A stretch of 22,050 nucleotides of DNA from an uncultured Bacillota bacterium (GCA_905200905.1 CAJKMA010000045.1:1-22050), one strand, 5' to 3'; positions 1 through 8,464 are shown, numbered from the stretch's first letter. Numbers and translations are program-made. Notes: a model not told the origin generated them from the letters alone.

Positions 1-16
1 TCGCGACAGCCAGTCT

Positions 17-45
17 AGATTATCACATCTGAGCAGGTCTGTCAA
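17..45 (-). promoter_or_regulatory. Tandem stable-RNA promoter, copy nearest the left edge
   Basis: On the minus strand there is a -35 TTGACA (40-45), a 17-bp spacer ending in TGA (extended -10) and a -10 TAATCT (17-22). Six bases later GCTGTC begins at position 10, the expected start point. It is the most downstream of three promoters with the same layout, and transcribes leftwards out of the window. Tandem, perfect -35, G-starting promoters are typical of rRNA operons in Firmicutes, so a 16S rRNA gene probably lies just left of position 1. The target gene is inferred. Confidence 0.8.
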
Positions 46-100
46 GCACTTTTTTCAAACTTTTTTATTTCGTTTTTCATTGCTTTCTGACAGCTTTTAT

Positions 101-129
101 AAGATATCATATTTTTCTATATTTGTCAA
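101..129 (-). promoter_or_regulatory. Tandem stable-RNA promoter, middle copy
   Basis: Minus strand: -35 TTGACA (124-129), 17-bp spacer ending in TGA, -10 TATCTT (101-106), then six bases and GCTGTC (89-94). It lies 84 bp upstream of the left-edge copy and shares its spacer length, extended -10 and start-site hexamer. Confidence 0.8.
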
Positions 130-224
130 CATCTTTTTTAGTTTTCTGAAAATTTATTGATATCTTATTATTTTGTTGTTGCTTTATATTGAATTGTTAT
201 CAATTTCTCAGCGACAGCTTAACT

Positions 225-253
225 AGAATATCACATAATCTTTTATATGTCAA
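225..253 (-). promoter_or_regulatory. Tandem stable-RNA promoter, upstream copy
   Basis: Minus strand: -35 TTGACA (248-253), 17-bp spacer ending in TGA, -10 TATTCT (225-230), then six bases and GCTGTC (213-218). The bases upstream of the -35 (254-291) are A/T-rich and could act as an UP element. A terminator at 292-335 separates it from the EEP gene behind it. It lies 124 bp upstream of the middle copy. Apart from the three promoters and this terminator I see nothing else in 1-338, and no gene. Confidence 0.8.
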
Positions 254-291
254 CTACTTTTTTATCTACTACAATATTTCTCAAAAAAAAT

Positions 292-335
292 AAAAATTAT
301 CGGCCTATAACTCAAAATACAAACCGATAATTTTT
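292..335 (-). terminator. Rho-independent terminator after the EEP gene
   Basis: A perfect 12-bp inverted repeat (AAAAATTATCGG at 292-303, CCGATAATTTTT at 324-335) begins 3 bp past the EEP stop codon. On the minus strand it is followed by a T-rich run (282-291). It ends the LacI-GH35-EEP transcript and insulates the strong promoters beyond. Confidence 0.85.
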
Positions 336-338
336 ATT

Positions 339-1118
339 CTATACCCATTCTAGAGTCACACACACTGGATAATGGTCTGAAAGCCACACATTTTCTTCCC
401 TGTCTTCCCATTTTTCCACTGATATACATTCCAATTTTTCCACATTTTCTTTTTCAGAGTTCCGAAGATATACATAATCAATAGCTTCTTCAGCCTCTTC
501 CGGTAAAAATCCATGAAATGTTATTCCAATTCCCTTTGTAAGATTTACATAATCTGATTCTCTTTCTATTTCCTGGATTTCCCATGCACCTGGCTCTGCA
601 TTAAAATCCCCTGCCAAAAGTATAGGGATATCTGGAAACAGCAGCTCTGCCTCTGCCTTTTTCAACATTTGCTTCAGTCCCAGCATTCTGGCTTCTGCTC
701 CCAAATGGTCCAAATGTACATTCATAAGGCGAAAAACTTTCTTTTCCAGCAAATCCTCCAGCACTACTTCTGTGCACACTCTGGGACACTCTGACTGTTC
801 CTGGTATCTGCTGCCTGGAACAAGAGGAGTTTCCGACAACCAGAACGTGTCCATTGATACAAGATTCAGCTTTTCTTTCCTATAAGCAACCGACATCTGC
901 TCATTGTCCAATTCTGTGCTTCTGCCACATCCAACCACATAATAATCTTTCAATTCCTCTTTCATCCATACCGCCACATGAGGCAAAACCTCTTGAAAAC
1001 AAATCACATCTGGTTTTTCGTGCAGTATCTTTTTCTTAATCAATGCTTTTCGGAATTGAAAACAATTCCCTCCATCTTGTCCGTAATCACAGCGTATGTT
1101 GAATGTTACAAGTTTCAT
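339..1118 (-). CDS. Endonuclease/exonuclease/phosphatase (EEP) family protein
   Basis: This 259-residue protein has the complete EEP fold signature: N7 in TFNIR, the metal-binding E43 in CFQEV, H135 in NVHLDH, D171 and N173 in GDFNA, IDYVY near residue 213, and the D248-H249 pair in SDHYP. The family cleaves phosphodiester or phosphomonoester bonds with Mg2+; substrates range from DNA and RNA to phospholipids and inositol phosphates. There is no signal peptide or membrane segment, so it should act in the cytoplasm. The start is supported by AGGAGG in front of ATG. One base separates it from the GH35 stop codon, which suggests translational coupling. Its place as last gene of a sugar-enzyme operon hints at a phospho-substituted sugar or glycan as substrate, but the sequence alone cannot show this. 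It could equally be a generic nuclease. Confidence 0.85.
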   Translation of the reverse strand: MKLVTFNIRCDYGQDGGNCFQFRKALIKKKILHEKPDVICFQEVLPHVAVWMKEELKDYYVVGCGRSTELDNEQMSVAYRKEKLNLVSMDTFWLSETPLVPGSRYQEQSECPRVCTEVVLEDLLEKKVFRLMNVHLDHLGAEARMLGLKQMLKKAEAELLFPDIPILLAGDFNAEPGAWEIQEIERESDYVNLTKGIGITFHGFLPEEAEEAIDYVYLRNSEKENVEKLECISVEKWEDREENVWLSDHYPVCVTLEWV

Positions 1119-1119
1119 G

Positions 1120-3525
1120 CTATATTTCCTCCTGTTTGTACCTTATGTAAATCTCTTGACCTGGTCCCTTTTGGGTACGGATAAGAACCTCTTCTTTATG
1201 TTCCTCTACCGTATAGTCATTTCCAGGAAGCACCTGCACGCTTTTTCCTATTCCTCGCAACCATATTTCATCATTTAGCTGACTAAGTCGGAACTTTATA
1301 CCTTCATGGGTACCCTCTACAATTTCTGCTGTAGACCTCTTAACCATCACCCCAGAAGCCTTTACACCCAAAGGCAAAATAAGAGATTTCTTATTCTCCA
1401 AACAAAAATCCCGGAACAAAACTTCACCGTCCAACTTGATATCAATCTTTTTATCCACACAATCCAGATTTATCAAATATAAAAGCTCTTGACCATCTTC
1501 TGACCTGGTTCTGCTTGCATAAATACCTTGACGATAAAATTCAATCTCTACAGCACTGTGAATCTTCAATTCCTCAAATACTTTGTCCCAAAACCGCATT
1601 TCTACCGGATAAGTCCCTGTAATAGCGCAAATCTTTCCTGAACCAACCTGCTTTACCATACCACACATTTTTCCACTTCCATGTTCTTTAAGAATCCCAG
1701 ATGAATCCATTGCAAATAATTGCGCAAAGCCACCACACTGCATAGGTACTGCATTCCCAAAGCTGCCACAGGTATCCATAGACAAAAAATATACCGGCGG
1801 ATTATTTTCCACATATTCCGGATCTCCCAGCTTCATAGCCTCTTTCAATATTGTACACGCATGCCCCTCCATATCAAACACAGGAATCTCACCGTACAAC
1901 AATGCTCTTCCCCCACACTCCAAGAAATTCACTATCTTTTTCTGAACTTTTTGTGACATATATCTGGCGGAAAGAATCACCAGTGCATGTCCCATAGGTA
2001 TCTCCTCATTCTGAACATCCACCACATCAAAGCTAATATGATGTCCCAGCAATGCCCTTCCCACCTGGTCGATCTGACCCTCACAGCGGAATCGCTTGAG
2101 ATTGTGGTACATTTTTTGCATTTTGTCAGATTTGTCATATACAGCTTCTGTTAGAAAATAATCTGGAATAAATGCCACACTCACAGAATCCAGAACTTGC
2201 CTAGAAGAGGCAATGAGAGAATTTAACGCATGGATACTTTTTGCCGTATCTGCAATAAAATCATACGCATAATTATGTGTCCCGTCTGGCTGCACCGGAG
2301 CATTAAACCCATGAAACTGCCCTGTAAAAGCCATTCTTCCATTTCCATCTTCCTCCTGATGATTCAAAAAGTAATTTTCACCACCACTAAACACATAAAA
2401 ACTAAGCATACGGGCATTTTGAGATAAACACATAAGCATTTTATGAGACACTGCCGTTGGATGATACCGCATACCATTCAAAGAACAATAAGGTGCATCG
2501 CTACTTTCAAACTCAATAGAAGTCAACGGATTCCCCTTCTTATTCATAGCATCTGTAATAGCATTAATCACATACAAGTCCTGATATTTTCCTTCTGTGG
2601 GTTCTCCCAAGTAGACATCTGTACCAGCAATCATCCCCTCTTCTTGATTGTATGCTTCATACAACTGACTGACACCAAGAGGAAAATCAAAAATCCTTCC
2701 TTCACCTGTTCCGTGGATATTAATAAAGAACGGTGTATCATGAACCCCGCATTCTTCTGCGTAACTCTTCAACTCTTTTACATAACATGCATAATACTGA
2801 CGCATAAATTTCCCGAAATCCTGATGAAACTCCAAAGAATACTCTTCTTTTGGAGAACGAAATGCCTGAAACCGTTCTGACTCTTCTTCTCGCCAAAACG
2901 GATATCTATTTATGAGTTCTTTCTGTGCATAAGTTTCTTCCAGATATTTCTCCAGCAATTCCAATACATGGTTATTTAATACAGGATAGTTGGTTACCCA
3001 GTTGAGCATACCTATCTCATTGTCCAACTGCACCCCTATAATATTCCCGCCATTACATTGAAGTCTCGGCACAATAATTTCCATAACCTTCTGATACCAG
3101 GCCCTACATTCAGATAAATATCCCGGATGCAAATAGTCTATTGTATTACAAGGTCTGATTTCCCCATCAAAGCCTACCGGCAGAGCATCTGGATGTTTTT
3201 TTGCCACCCAGTAGGGTATCCCTTCCTTTTTCATCTCAGCCATAATATACGGACCTGGTCTCACAAAAAAATATAACCCATTTTCCTGGCATAAATCTAT
3301 AAAAGCTCCCAAGTCTAAAGAATCTTCAAAGCAAAATTCCCCCTCTGTTTCCTCATGCAAAATCCACGGAACATAAGAAGAAATACAATTCAATCCCATT
3401 TTCTTGGCCTCATCTAGTAAATTCTGCCAATTCTCTCTCGGCTGACGAAAATAGTGCATTTCCCCAGAGAGTAAAAAAATAGGTTTTCCATCAATCAAAA
3501 TCTGTTTTTCCTTAAACGTCACCAT
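1120..3525 (-). CDS. GH35-type beta-galactosidase-like glycoside hydrolase
   Basis: The 801-residue protein starts with a typical GH35 barrel: SGEMHYFR and NW near residues 20-35, AKKMGLN, YVPW..HE, GEF.F, and VRPGPYI.AE near 90-100. The proposed acid/base is E170 in VQLDNEIG and the nucleophile E338 in SIEFESSD. The usual GH35 acid/base motif is GGPxxxxQxENEY, so NIIGVQLDNEIG is a divergent version. The C-terminal half (about 400-801) should form the accessory beta-sandwich domains. No signal peptide is present, so it acts on imported sugar. An ATG 18 bp upstream (3543) has no ribosome binding site, whereas GGGAGGG lies 5 bases before the ATG at 3525, so I use the latter. It follows the LacI gene by 41 bp and abuts the EEP gene. 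The family mostly releases terminal beta-galactose. Linkage preference is unknown; beta-1,2-galactosidase activity has been reported for a GH35 enzyme in Bacteroides. Confidence 0.8.
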   Translation of the reverse strand: MVTFKEKQILIDGKPIFLLSGEMHYFRQPRENWQNLLDEAKKMGLNCISSYVPWILHEETEGEFCFEDSLDLGAFIDLCQENGLYFFVRPGPYIMAEMKKEGIPYWVAKKHPDALPVGFDGEIRPCNTIDYLHPGYLSECRAWYQKVMEIIVPRLQCNGGNIIGVQLDNEIGMLNWVTNYPVLNNHVLELLEKYLEETYAQKELINRYPFWREEESERFQAFRSPKEEYSLEFHQDFGKFMRQYYACYVKELKSYAEECGVHDTPFFINIHGTGEGRIFDFPLGVSQLYEAYNQEEGMIAGTDVYLGEPTEGKYQDLYVINAITDAMNKKGNPLTSIEFESSDAPYCSLNGMRYHPTAVSHKMLMCLSQNARMLSFYVFSGGENYFLNHQEEDGNGRMAFTGQFHGFNAPVQPDGTHNYAYDFIADTAKSIHALNSLIASSRQVLDSVSVAFIPDYFLTEAVYDKSDKMQKMYHNLKRFRCEGQIDQVGRALLGHHISFDVVDVQNEEIPMGHALVILSARYMSQKVQKKIVNFLECGGRALLYGEIPVFDMEGHACTILKEAMKLGDPEYVENNPPVYFLSMDTCGSFGNAVPMQCGGFAQLFAMDSSGILKEHGSGKMCGMVKQVGSGKICAITGTYPVEMRFWDKVFEELKIHSAVEIEFYRQGIYASRTRSEDGQELLYLINLDCVDKKIDIKLDGEVLFRDFCLENKKSLILPLGVKASGVMVKRSTAEIVEGTHEGIKFRLSQLNDEIWLRGIGKSVQVLPGNDYTVEEHKEEVLIRTQKGPGQEIYIRYKQEEI

Positions 3526-3566
3526 AAATATCCCTCCCAGCATAGCTGTTCATTATTCTTTATGGC

Positions 3567-4592
3567 TCAACGTACCACTCTTCCACAGGATCCTCTTTTC
3601 ACTAAAGTTCCTTCCAGCACTGTATGACTGGTAGGTCCACCTTGTATCATTTCAAACAAAGAATCCACTGTCTGCTGTGCCATAGGCTGTGCCGGCTGAA
3701 CAATGGTATCCAATGAAGGATTATAATAATCTGACTCTTCAATTCCATCAAAGCCCACAACAGAAATATCCTCTGGTACTCTGAGCCCTTCCGTAAAGGC
3801 AGCTTTAGCCGCTCCAATAGCCATCACATCTGCCATTGTAACCACTGCTGTCATATCCCTATTTCTGGCAAGCATACTCTTCATCATATTGAAACCAAAT
3901 GCATATCCTGAATCTGCAATATTCGCCGTAGATACAAGACTACTGTCAAACGGAATCCCGTGACATTCCAACGCCTTTTTATATCCACAGAATCTAAGAT
4001 GATTCGGCGTAGTAATATTCTGATAACTATTGGCAATACACCCAATTCGACGATGTCCTAATTCCACCAGATAATCAACCGCTTTCTTAGTTTCTGCTAC
4101 ATCATCAATAATAACACTAGAATACAAACTTTCATCTACCTCTTTGGATGCTTTTATGGTAACCAAAACGCATGGAATCTTCAGTGCCTCAAAATCCTCA
4201 TTACAATAACCAAACTTGCCGCCCATAATGATAATTCCACACAAATTTCTATTCAGCACTTCACATCTGGCAACTTCCATTTCGGACTCGCTATAGCTCA
4301 CATTACGAATATCCAAATTATAACCCCGTAACATAACCTGACGTTCTATTACTGGTATCATCTTCTGAAAAAATGGATTCACAATACTCTTTGCCAGAAG
4401 AACGATGGTCTTTGAGTGTCCTAATTTTAAATTTCTTGCATTATTATTAGGAATGTAATTTAATTCCCTTACTGCCTTCATAACTTTTTCCCGTACATCG
4501 CTGCTTGCAGCTCCACTATTGTTCAAAACTCGAGATACTGTAGCAATACCCACTCCTGCTGCATTGGCAATATCTTTAATTGTTACACTCAT
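3567..4592 (-). CDS. LacI/GalR-family transcriptional regulator
   Basis: The 341-residue protein has the LacI helix-turn-helix and hinge at residues 1-60 (IKDIANAAGVGIATVSRVLN, then NYIPNNNARNLK). The periplasmic-binding-protein-like sensor domain runs from about 60 to 330 (SIVNPFFQKM, the VDYLVELGHRRIG strand, VVGFDGIEESDYYNPSLDTI). Such proteins repress sugar genes until an inducer sugar binds. GGGAAGAAG precedes the start. It heads the LacI-GH35-EEP unit and lies beside the ABC transporter and phosphorylase operons, whose divergent promoters carry two LacI-type palindromes (8323-8336 and 8539-8550). It is the obvious candidate to bind them. A TATAAT at 4674-4679 on the minus strand could be part of its own promoter, but no good -35 is visible. 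Confidence 0.93.
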   Translation of the reverse strand: MSVTIKDIANAAGVGIATVSRVLNNSGAASSDVREKVMKAVRELNYIPNNNARNLKLGHSKTIVLLAKSIVNPFFQKMIPVIERQVMLRGYNLDIRNVSYSESEMEVARCEVLNRNLCGIIIMGGKFGYCNEDFEALKIPCVLVTIKASKEVDESLYSSVIIDDVAETKKAVDYLVELGHRRIGCIANSYQNITTPNHLRFCGYKKALECHGIPFDSSLVSTANIADSGYAFGFNMMKSMLARNRDMTAVVTMADVMAIGAAKAAFTEGLRVPEDISVVGFDGIEESDYYNPSLDTIVQPAQPMAQQTVDSLFEMIQGGPTSHTVLEGTLVKRGSCGRVVR

Positions 4593-4680
4593 TTCATCTT
4601 CTTCCCTTCAAAATATATTCCTGTGTTCATCCTATCATTTTCCAATAAAAATCTCAAGCATACCCACCTAGTAATTATAG

Positions 4681-4730
4681 AAAAATCCCGGGCAAAGCCC
4701 CTATTCAAACGGCTTTTGACGCCCAGGATT
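4681..4730 (-). terminator. Terminator between the binding-protein gene and the LacI gene
   Basis: On the minus strand, AATCCTGGGC (4721-4730) pairs with GCCCGGGATT (4684-4693) through one T-G wobble. An inner AAAGCC/GGCTTT stem (4711-4716 with 4694-4699) extends the hairpin, which is followed by five T (4681-4685). It ends the ABC transporter transcript 16 bp after the stop codon. Leaky read-through into the LacI gene is possible. Confidence 0.85.
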
Positions 4731-4745
4731 CCTCCTTATACCTTT

Positions 4746-6305
4746 TTATTTACTTTTTTCCAAAAAAGTTTTATACTGTGCATTCACACCATCAATCACC
4801 TTATTGATACCTGCTGCTTCTAACTGTTTTCTATATTCAGCTACAGCATCTTTAGGATCTTGTTTAGTCTTGCCTAACAAAATCTGAATACCAAGCTGCG
4901 CATTCACATTACTAATAGAAGAAATTTCTGCTGAAAATTCTTTTGTATCGACTACGAATCCAACATATGGATTTTCAGCAGCAACCTGTTTCCATTCTTC
5001 ATTTAATGTGTAGCGACGTTCATCCTCTGTTGCCATTGGAATATTATACTCATCTGTACGGAGTGCCCATGCAGAAAATCCACCTTCATCAGTCTCTTTG
5101 TTCCAGCTTGCAGGTTTTGTTATTTTTCCATCTTTGATTTCATATTGTCTTCCTTCAATTCCATACTGAATCAAATTATAACATCTTTCATCTGTCATTA
5201 ATTTTTCAATTACCATAAGAGCTCTTTCCGGATGTTTACTATTAGCATTAATTAAAGTCGCATTCTCAGAACCACTTTTAGCTAAAATAGTATTGGTTGT
5301 TTCCGGAAAACAGAAAAATTCAGTTTCTACACCGCCTAATTTTTCATCTACAACACCTTTCTGACCACTCCAGTCAGGCTGATGAGAAATATATGCATCT
5401 CCTGTATCATTATGGAAGCTGTCTTTATCGTTTACTGTTGATGCCAAAACATCCTGCTTCCAGTATCCCTTATCAGACCACTCTCTCATTTTAACAGCAA
5501 ACTCTTCAAACTCATCAGTAAAAATCGGAGACAAAACTTCACCAGGATTTTTCAAAGACGCTACCAAAAATGGCTCTGTCTCTGTGATTCCAGGCGCTGG
5601 AATCCAGTCTTCTGTAGTATTCACAAACATCTTATACATATCTGATGCCAAAGTCGAATCACCATTCAAAGGAATTCTTCCTGCATCTACAGAGGCATCC
5701 ATATATTTTTCCATATCTTCAATGGATGCAATTTCATTTACTCCATATTCTTCCATTCTATCTTTTCTGGTAACAAATCCGTAAGATGTAAATTCACTAT
5801 ATGTAGATGGAACACCGTAAATTTTTCCATCTACATTCATGGAATCCCATGCTTTCTGGTCAATCTTTTCTTTTAAAGATGGCGCATATGTCTCCAACAT
5901 TTCTGTAATATCTGCCAAGGCATCCTGTCTTGCTAAGGTAGAATACGGCACAACTGCATTAGCAGCTCCATACGCCATATCAAAATCTTCTCCTGATGTC
6001 CACAGCAGAGGATATTTTGTATTTACATCATTCCATGTAATATATTTTACTTCTAATGTAGTATTGATATCTTCTTTTAAAATTTTATTCAATTCTTTTA
6101 AAATATCTTTATTCGCAACGCCTTCATCACCATACAAATACATAGATACTTTTACTTCTTCTTTTGTCTCAATACTGCCATCCTCTTTCACTTCTGTGGC
6201 GCTACTTGCTTTCCCTTTTTCTTCATTCTTTTTTCCGCCACATCCTGCCAGCAAACCAGCTGTCATAGATAACGCTAACATTGCCGCAATCACTTTACGC
6301 TTCAT
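4746..6305 (-). CDS. Sugar ABC transporter substrate-binding lipoprotein (LplA/DUF3502 type)
   Basis: The 519-residue precursor has a lipoprotein signal peptide (charged start, hydrophobic core, lipobox LLAGC with C22 as the modified cysteine), then a Gly/Lys/Ser/Glu-rich tether. The mature N-terminus (MYLYGDEGVANKDILKELNK, then TSGEDFDMAYG) is typical of LplA/LipO-type binding proteins with a C-terminal DUF3502 region. They sit on the outer face of the membrane and deliver oligosaccharides to LplB/LplC-type permeases. AAGGAGG precedes the ATG. It is the last gene of the transporter operon, 71 bp after the second permease. The divergent phosphorylase and beta-glucosidase genes suggest beta-1,2-gluco-oligosaccharides as ligand. 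The characterised Listeria binding protein for these sugars, as I recall, is shorter and of another cluster, so the ligand remains inferred. Confidence 0.9.
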   Translation of the reverse strand: MKRKVIAAMLALSMTAGLLAGCGGKKNEEKGKASSATEVKEDGSIETKEEVKVSMYLYGDEGVANKDILKELNKILKEDINTTLEVKYITWNDVNTKYPLLWTSGEDFDMAYGAANAVVPYSTLARQDALADITEMLETYAPSLKEKIDQKAWDSMNVDGKIYGVPSTYSEFTSYGFVTRKDRMEEYGVNEIASIEDMEKYMDASVDAGRIPLNGDSTLASDMYKMFVNTTEDWIPAPGITETEPFLVASLKNPGEVLSPIFTDEFEEFAVKMREWSDKGYWKQDVLASTVNDKDSFHNDTGDAYISHQPDWSGQKGVVDEKLGGVETEFFCFPETTNTILAKSGSENATLINANSKHPERALMVIEKLMTDERCYNLIQYGIEGRQYEIKDGKITKPASWNKETDEGGFSAWALRTDEYNIPMATEDERRYTLNEEWKQVAAENPYVGFVVDTKEFSAEISSISNVNAQLGIQILLGKTKQDPKDAVAEYRKQLEAAGINKVIDGVNAQYKTFLEKSK

Positions 6306-6376
6306 TTCTTTTTTTCCTCCTTATTTTCCTAATTCTTTCCTATAATAAGCTGCTCTCATCTTGAAACAGCGAATTA

Positions 6377-7288
6377 TCATCCTTTCACAGCGCCTACTGT
6401 CATGCCACTGATAAAGTACTTCTGAACAAATGGATATACCAAAACAATAGGTCCTGTAGCTACAACAGCCGTTGCCATCTTAATAGATTCTGTTGGCATA
6501 TCTGCTATATTAATAACCGCTCCCTGCTGTACAAGAAGATTCATATTTGCCTTACTGATAATCTGCTGTAAGAAATACTGCAGAGGATATTTGGAAGGTG
6601 TCTGAATATACAGCATGGCATTATACCACTCATTCCAATATGCCAAAGTCAAAAACAGACCAATGGTTGCAAGCGCCGGCTTTGCCAACGGCAGAAAAAT
6701 CTGCCAGTAAATACGAAAATCTCCTGCCCCGTCAATTGCCGCAGACTCATATAACGAATCTGGTATCGATTTCATAAAATTACGCATAAGGAAAATAGAC
6801 CATGGGCTCATCAACCCAGGAAGAATCATTGCCCAAATGCTATCTTTTAACCCTAATCCGTTTACCATTAACATATAGGTAGGAATTAAACCTCCACTAA
6901 ACAATGTGGTAAAATAAATAAAGAAAGAAATCTGGTTTCTATATTTAAAATCTTTTCTGCATAATACATATCCAGCCATGGACATAAAAAACAAGCCAAG
7001 AGTAGTACCAAGCAATACATTCACAATATTAACCATATATGCATCTATCAGTTTTGCAGAATTTTCCATTAAATATTCATAAGCACTGAAACTAACTTCT
7101 TTCGGTATCAGCTTATACCCCTCTGTCAGAATTTCCTTTTCACTCATAAAAGATGACGTAATCATCAAGAGAAAAGGAAACAAACAAATAAGGGCAAACA
7201 ATGTCACCACTATATAACAACAAATCTTTACGATTTTTTCATCTGTGGACATATATTTTTTATACGGTTTTGCAACCTCTCTACTCAT
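6377..7288 (-). CDS. Carbohydrate ABC transporter permease (LplC/YtcP-like)
   Basis: This 303-residue protein has six predicted membrane segments, beginning at about residues 20-45 (CCYIVVTLFALICLFPFLL). The EAA loop that docks the ATPase is visible as ESAAIDGAGDFRIYWQIFLP at about 183-202. The C-terminal half has the MetI-like permease pattern seen in the CUT1 sugar-uptake group. It forms the channel with the upstream permease. The ribosome binding site AAGGAGGAG overlaps the upstream permease's TAA stop, with 14 bp between the genes, so the two are probably made in equal amounts. Confidence 0.93.
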   Translation of the reverse strand: MSREVAKPYKKYMSTDEKIVKICCYIVVTLFALICLFPFLLMITSSFMSEKEILTEGYKLIPKEVSFSAYEYLMENSAKLIDAYMVNIVNVLLGTTLGLFFMSMAGYVLCRKDFKYRNQISFFIYFTTLFSGGLIPTYMLMVNGLGLKDSIWAMILPGLMSPWSIFLMRNFMKSIPDSLYESAAIDGAGDFRIYWQIFLPLAKPALATIGLFLTLAYWNEWYNAMLYIQTPSKYPLQYFLQQIISKANMNLLVQQGAVINIADMPTESIKMATAVVATGPIVLVYPFVQKYFISGMTVGAVKG

Positions 7289-7302
7289 GCTTTCTCTCCT
7301 CC

Positions 7303-8238
7303 TTAGAATAACGCACTGTCAGGTTCAATTTTCTTCACAATAGCATTTACCGCCAGCACAACCACAAGTCCAAAGACTGATTGATAAAATCCAACTGCCG
7401 CACCTTGCGGGAAGTTAAACTGTCCTACCAAAGATCTAAACACAAACGTATCAATAATATCTGTTTGAGGATACAAAACAGAGTTTGTTCCAATCAGATT
7501 GTAGAACAAGTCAAAAGAACCTTTTAAAATACCGCCTAATCCAAACAACAGCAAAAGAATAACCGTAGGTTTTAGCAATGGCAAAGTGATATATCGAATC
7601 TTTTTAAAAGCAGATGCACCATCTAAGGATGCAGCCTCGTAAATATCTTTACTAATTCCCGTAATACTTGCCAAGTAAACAATCATACCATATCCTGTTC
7701 CAGACCAAACCTTAAATGCTACAATAATATATTTCCATATGGACTGATCTGAATAAAAATCATGCCGTTCAAGACCAAGCTGTGTCAAAATTGTATTAAA
7801 AAATCCCGAATCATAATTAAACAAGTTATAAGCAAAGAATCCCACAATAACCATAGAAATAAAATAAGGAAGTAAAATCACCGACTGGGAGATTTTCTTA
7901 AATTTCTTATTTCCGATTTCCGAAATCATAATAGCCAGAATAACCTGAACTGCATTTCCAATTACCAAAAACGCCACATTATAGAGTAACGTATTCTTTG
8001 TAATTCTCCACAGGTCTCCTGTTTGAATTAAGAATTGGAAATTCTTAAGCCCCACAAAGTCGCTCCCAAAGATACCATCACTAATATTGTAGTCAACAAA
8101 TGCCACATATGCACCAGGCATGGGAATATAAGCAAAAATAACAAAAAACAGCAGGGTCGGTGCAATCATAAGAAACAAAACCCGCTTTTTAACCAATTCT
8201 TGCCCAAGATTTTTTGTACAAGTTCTTAGTTTCTTCAT
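7303..8238 (-). CDS. Carbohydrate ABC transporter permease (LplB-like), first gene of operon
   Basis: The 311-residue protein carries the MetI-like permease fold with an EAA loop (YEAASLDGASAFKKIRYITLP at about 204-224) and a first membrane segment after a basic N-terminus (KKRVLFLMIAPTLLFFVIFAY). I start it at the ATG at 8236-8238, which has GGAGG eight to nine bases upstream. A longer reading from a GTG at 8268 would place that Shine-Dalgarno inside the coding sequence. It is the promoter-proximal gene of the transporter operon. No ATP-binding subunit is encoded nearby, as is common where a shared MsmX/MsmK-type ATPase serves several sugar importers. Confidence 0.9.
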   Translation of the reverse strand: MKKLRTCTKNLGQELVKKRVLFLMIAPTLLFFVIFAYIPMPGAYVAFVDYNISDGIFGSDFVGLKNFQFLIQTGDLWRITKNTLLYNVAFLVIGNAVQVILAIMISEIGNKKFKKISQSVILLPYFISMVIVGFFAYNLFNYDSGFFNTILTQLGLERHDFYSDQSIWKYIIVAFKVWSGTGYGMIVYLASITGISKDIYEAASLDGASAFKKIRYITLPLLKPTVILLLLFGLGGILKGSFDLFYNLIGTNSVLYPQTDIIDTFVFRSLVGQFNFPQGAAVGFYQSVFGLVVVLAVNAIVKKIEPDSALF

Positions 8239-8322
8239 TTTTCTTTTCCTCCATCTTTCAATTCGCACACTCTGTTTTCTGGAACCTTCTCCTTCTGTGC
8301 CTTACTATAATTCTGCATTAAT

Positions 8323-8336
8323 TGGAAATGTTTCCA
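8323..8336. promoter_or_regulatory. LacI-type operator for the transporter operon
   Basis: TGGAAA-TG-TTTCCA is a 6+2+6 inverted repeat lying about 21-34 bases after the predicted leftward start site. It shares the GGAAA/TTTCC half-site with the palindrome at 8539-8550. It differs from the CcpA cre consensus at three fixed positions, so the local LacI-family regulator is the better candidate. Confidence 0.65.
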
Positions 8337-8363
8337 CTTAATTTTCTTGTGCTTTATAACTAT

Positions 8364-8393
8364 AAATTACCACATATACCGCAAGTATGTCAA
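8364..8393 (-). promoter_or_regulatory. Promoter of the ABC transporter operon
   Basis: Minus strand: a perfect -35 TTGACA (8388-8393), an 18-bp spacer and a weaker -10 TAATTT (8364-8369). The start would be near 8357, giving a leader of about 120 nt before the first permease. Confidence 0.6.
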
Positions 8394-8464
8394 TATTAAT
8401 TTGTATATTTTTATTATTCACCTCTGTTTTTGGTTATTTTAAACTGTTTTATTTCTTTTTTCTG

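Noticed and set aside
3526..3543. Upstream ATG giving the GH35 protein six extra residues
   Set aside because: There is no Shine-Dalgarno before it, while GGGAGGG sits correctly before the ATG at 3525.
8239..8268. GTG start giving the first permease ten extra residues
   Set aside because: The only good ribosome binding site (GGAGG) lies within that extension and serves the ATG at 8238.
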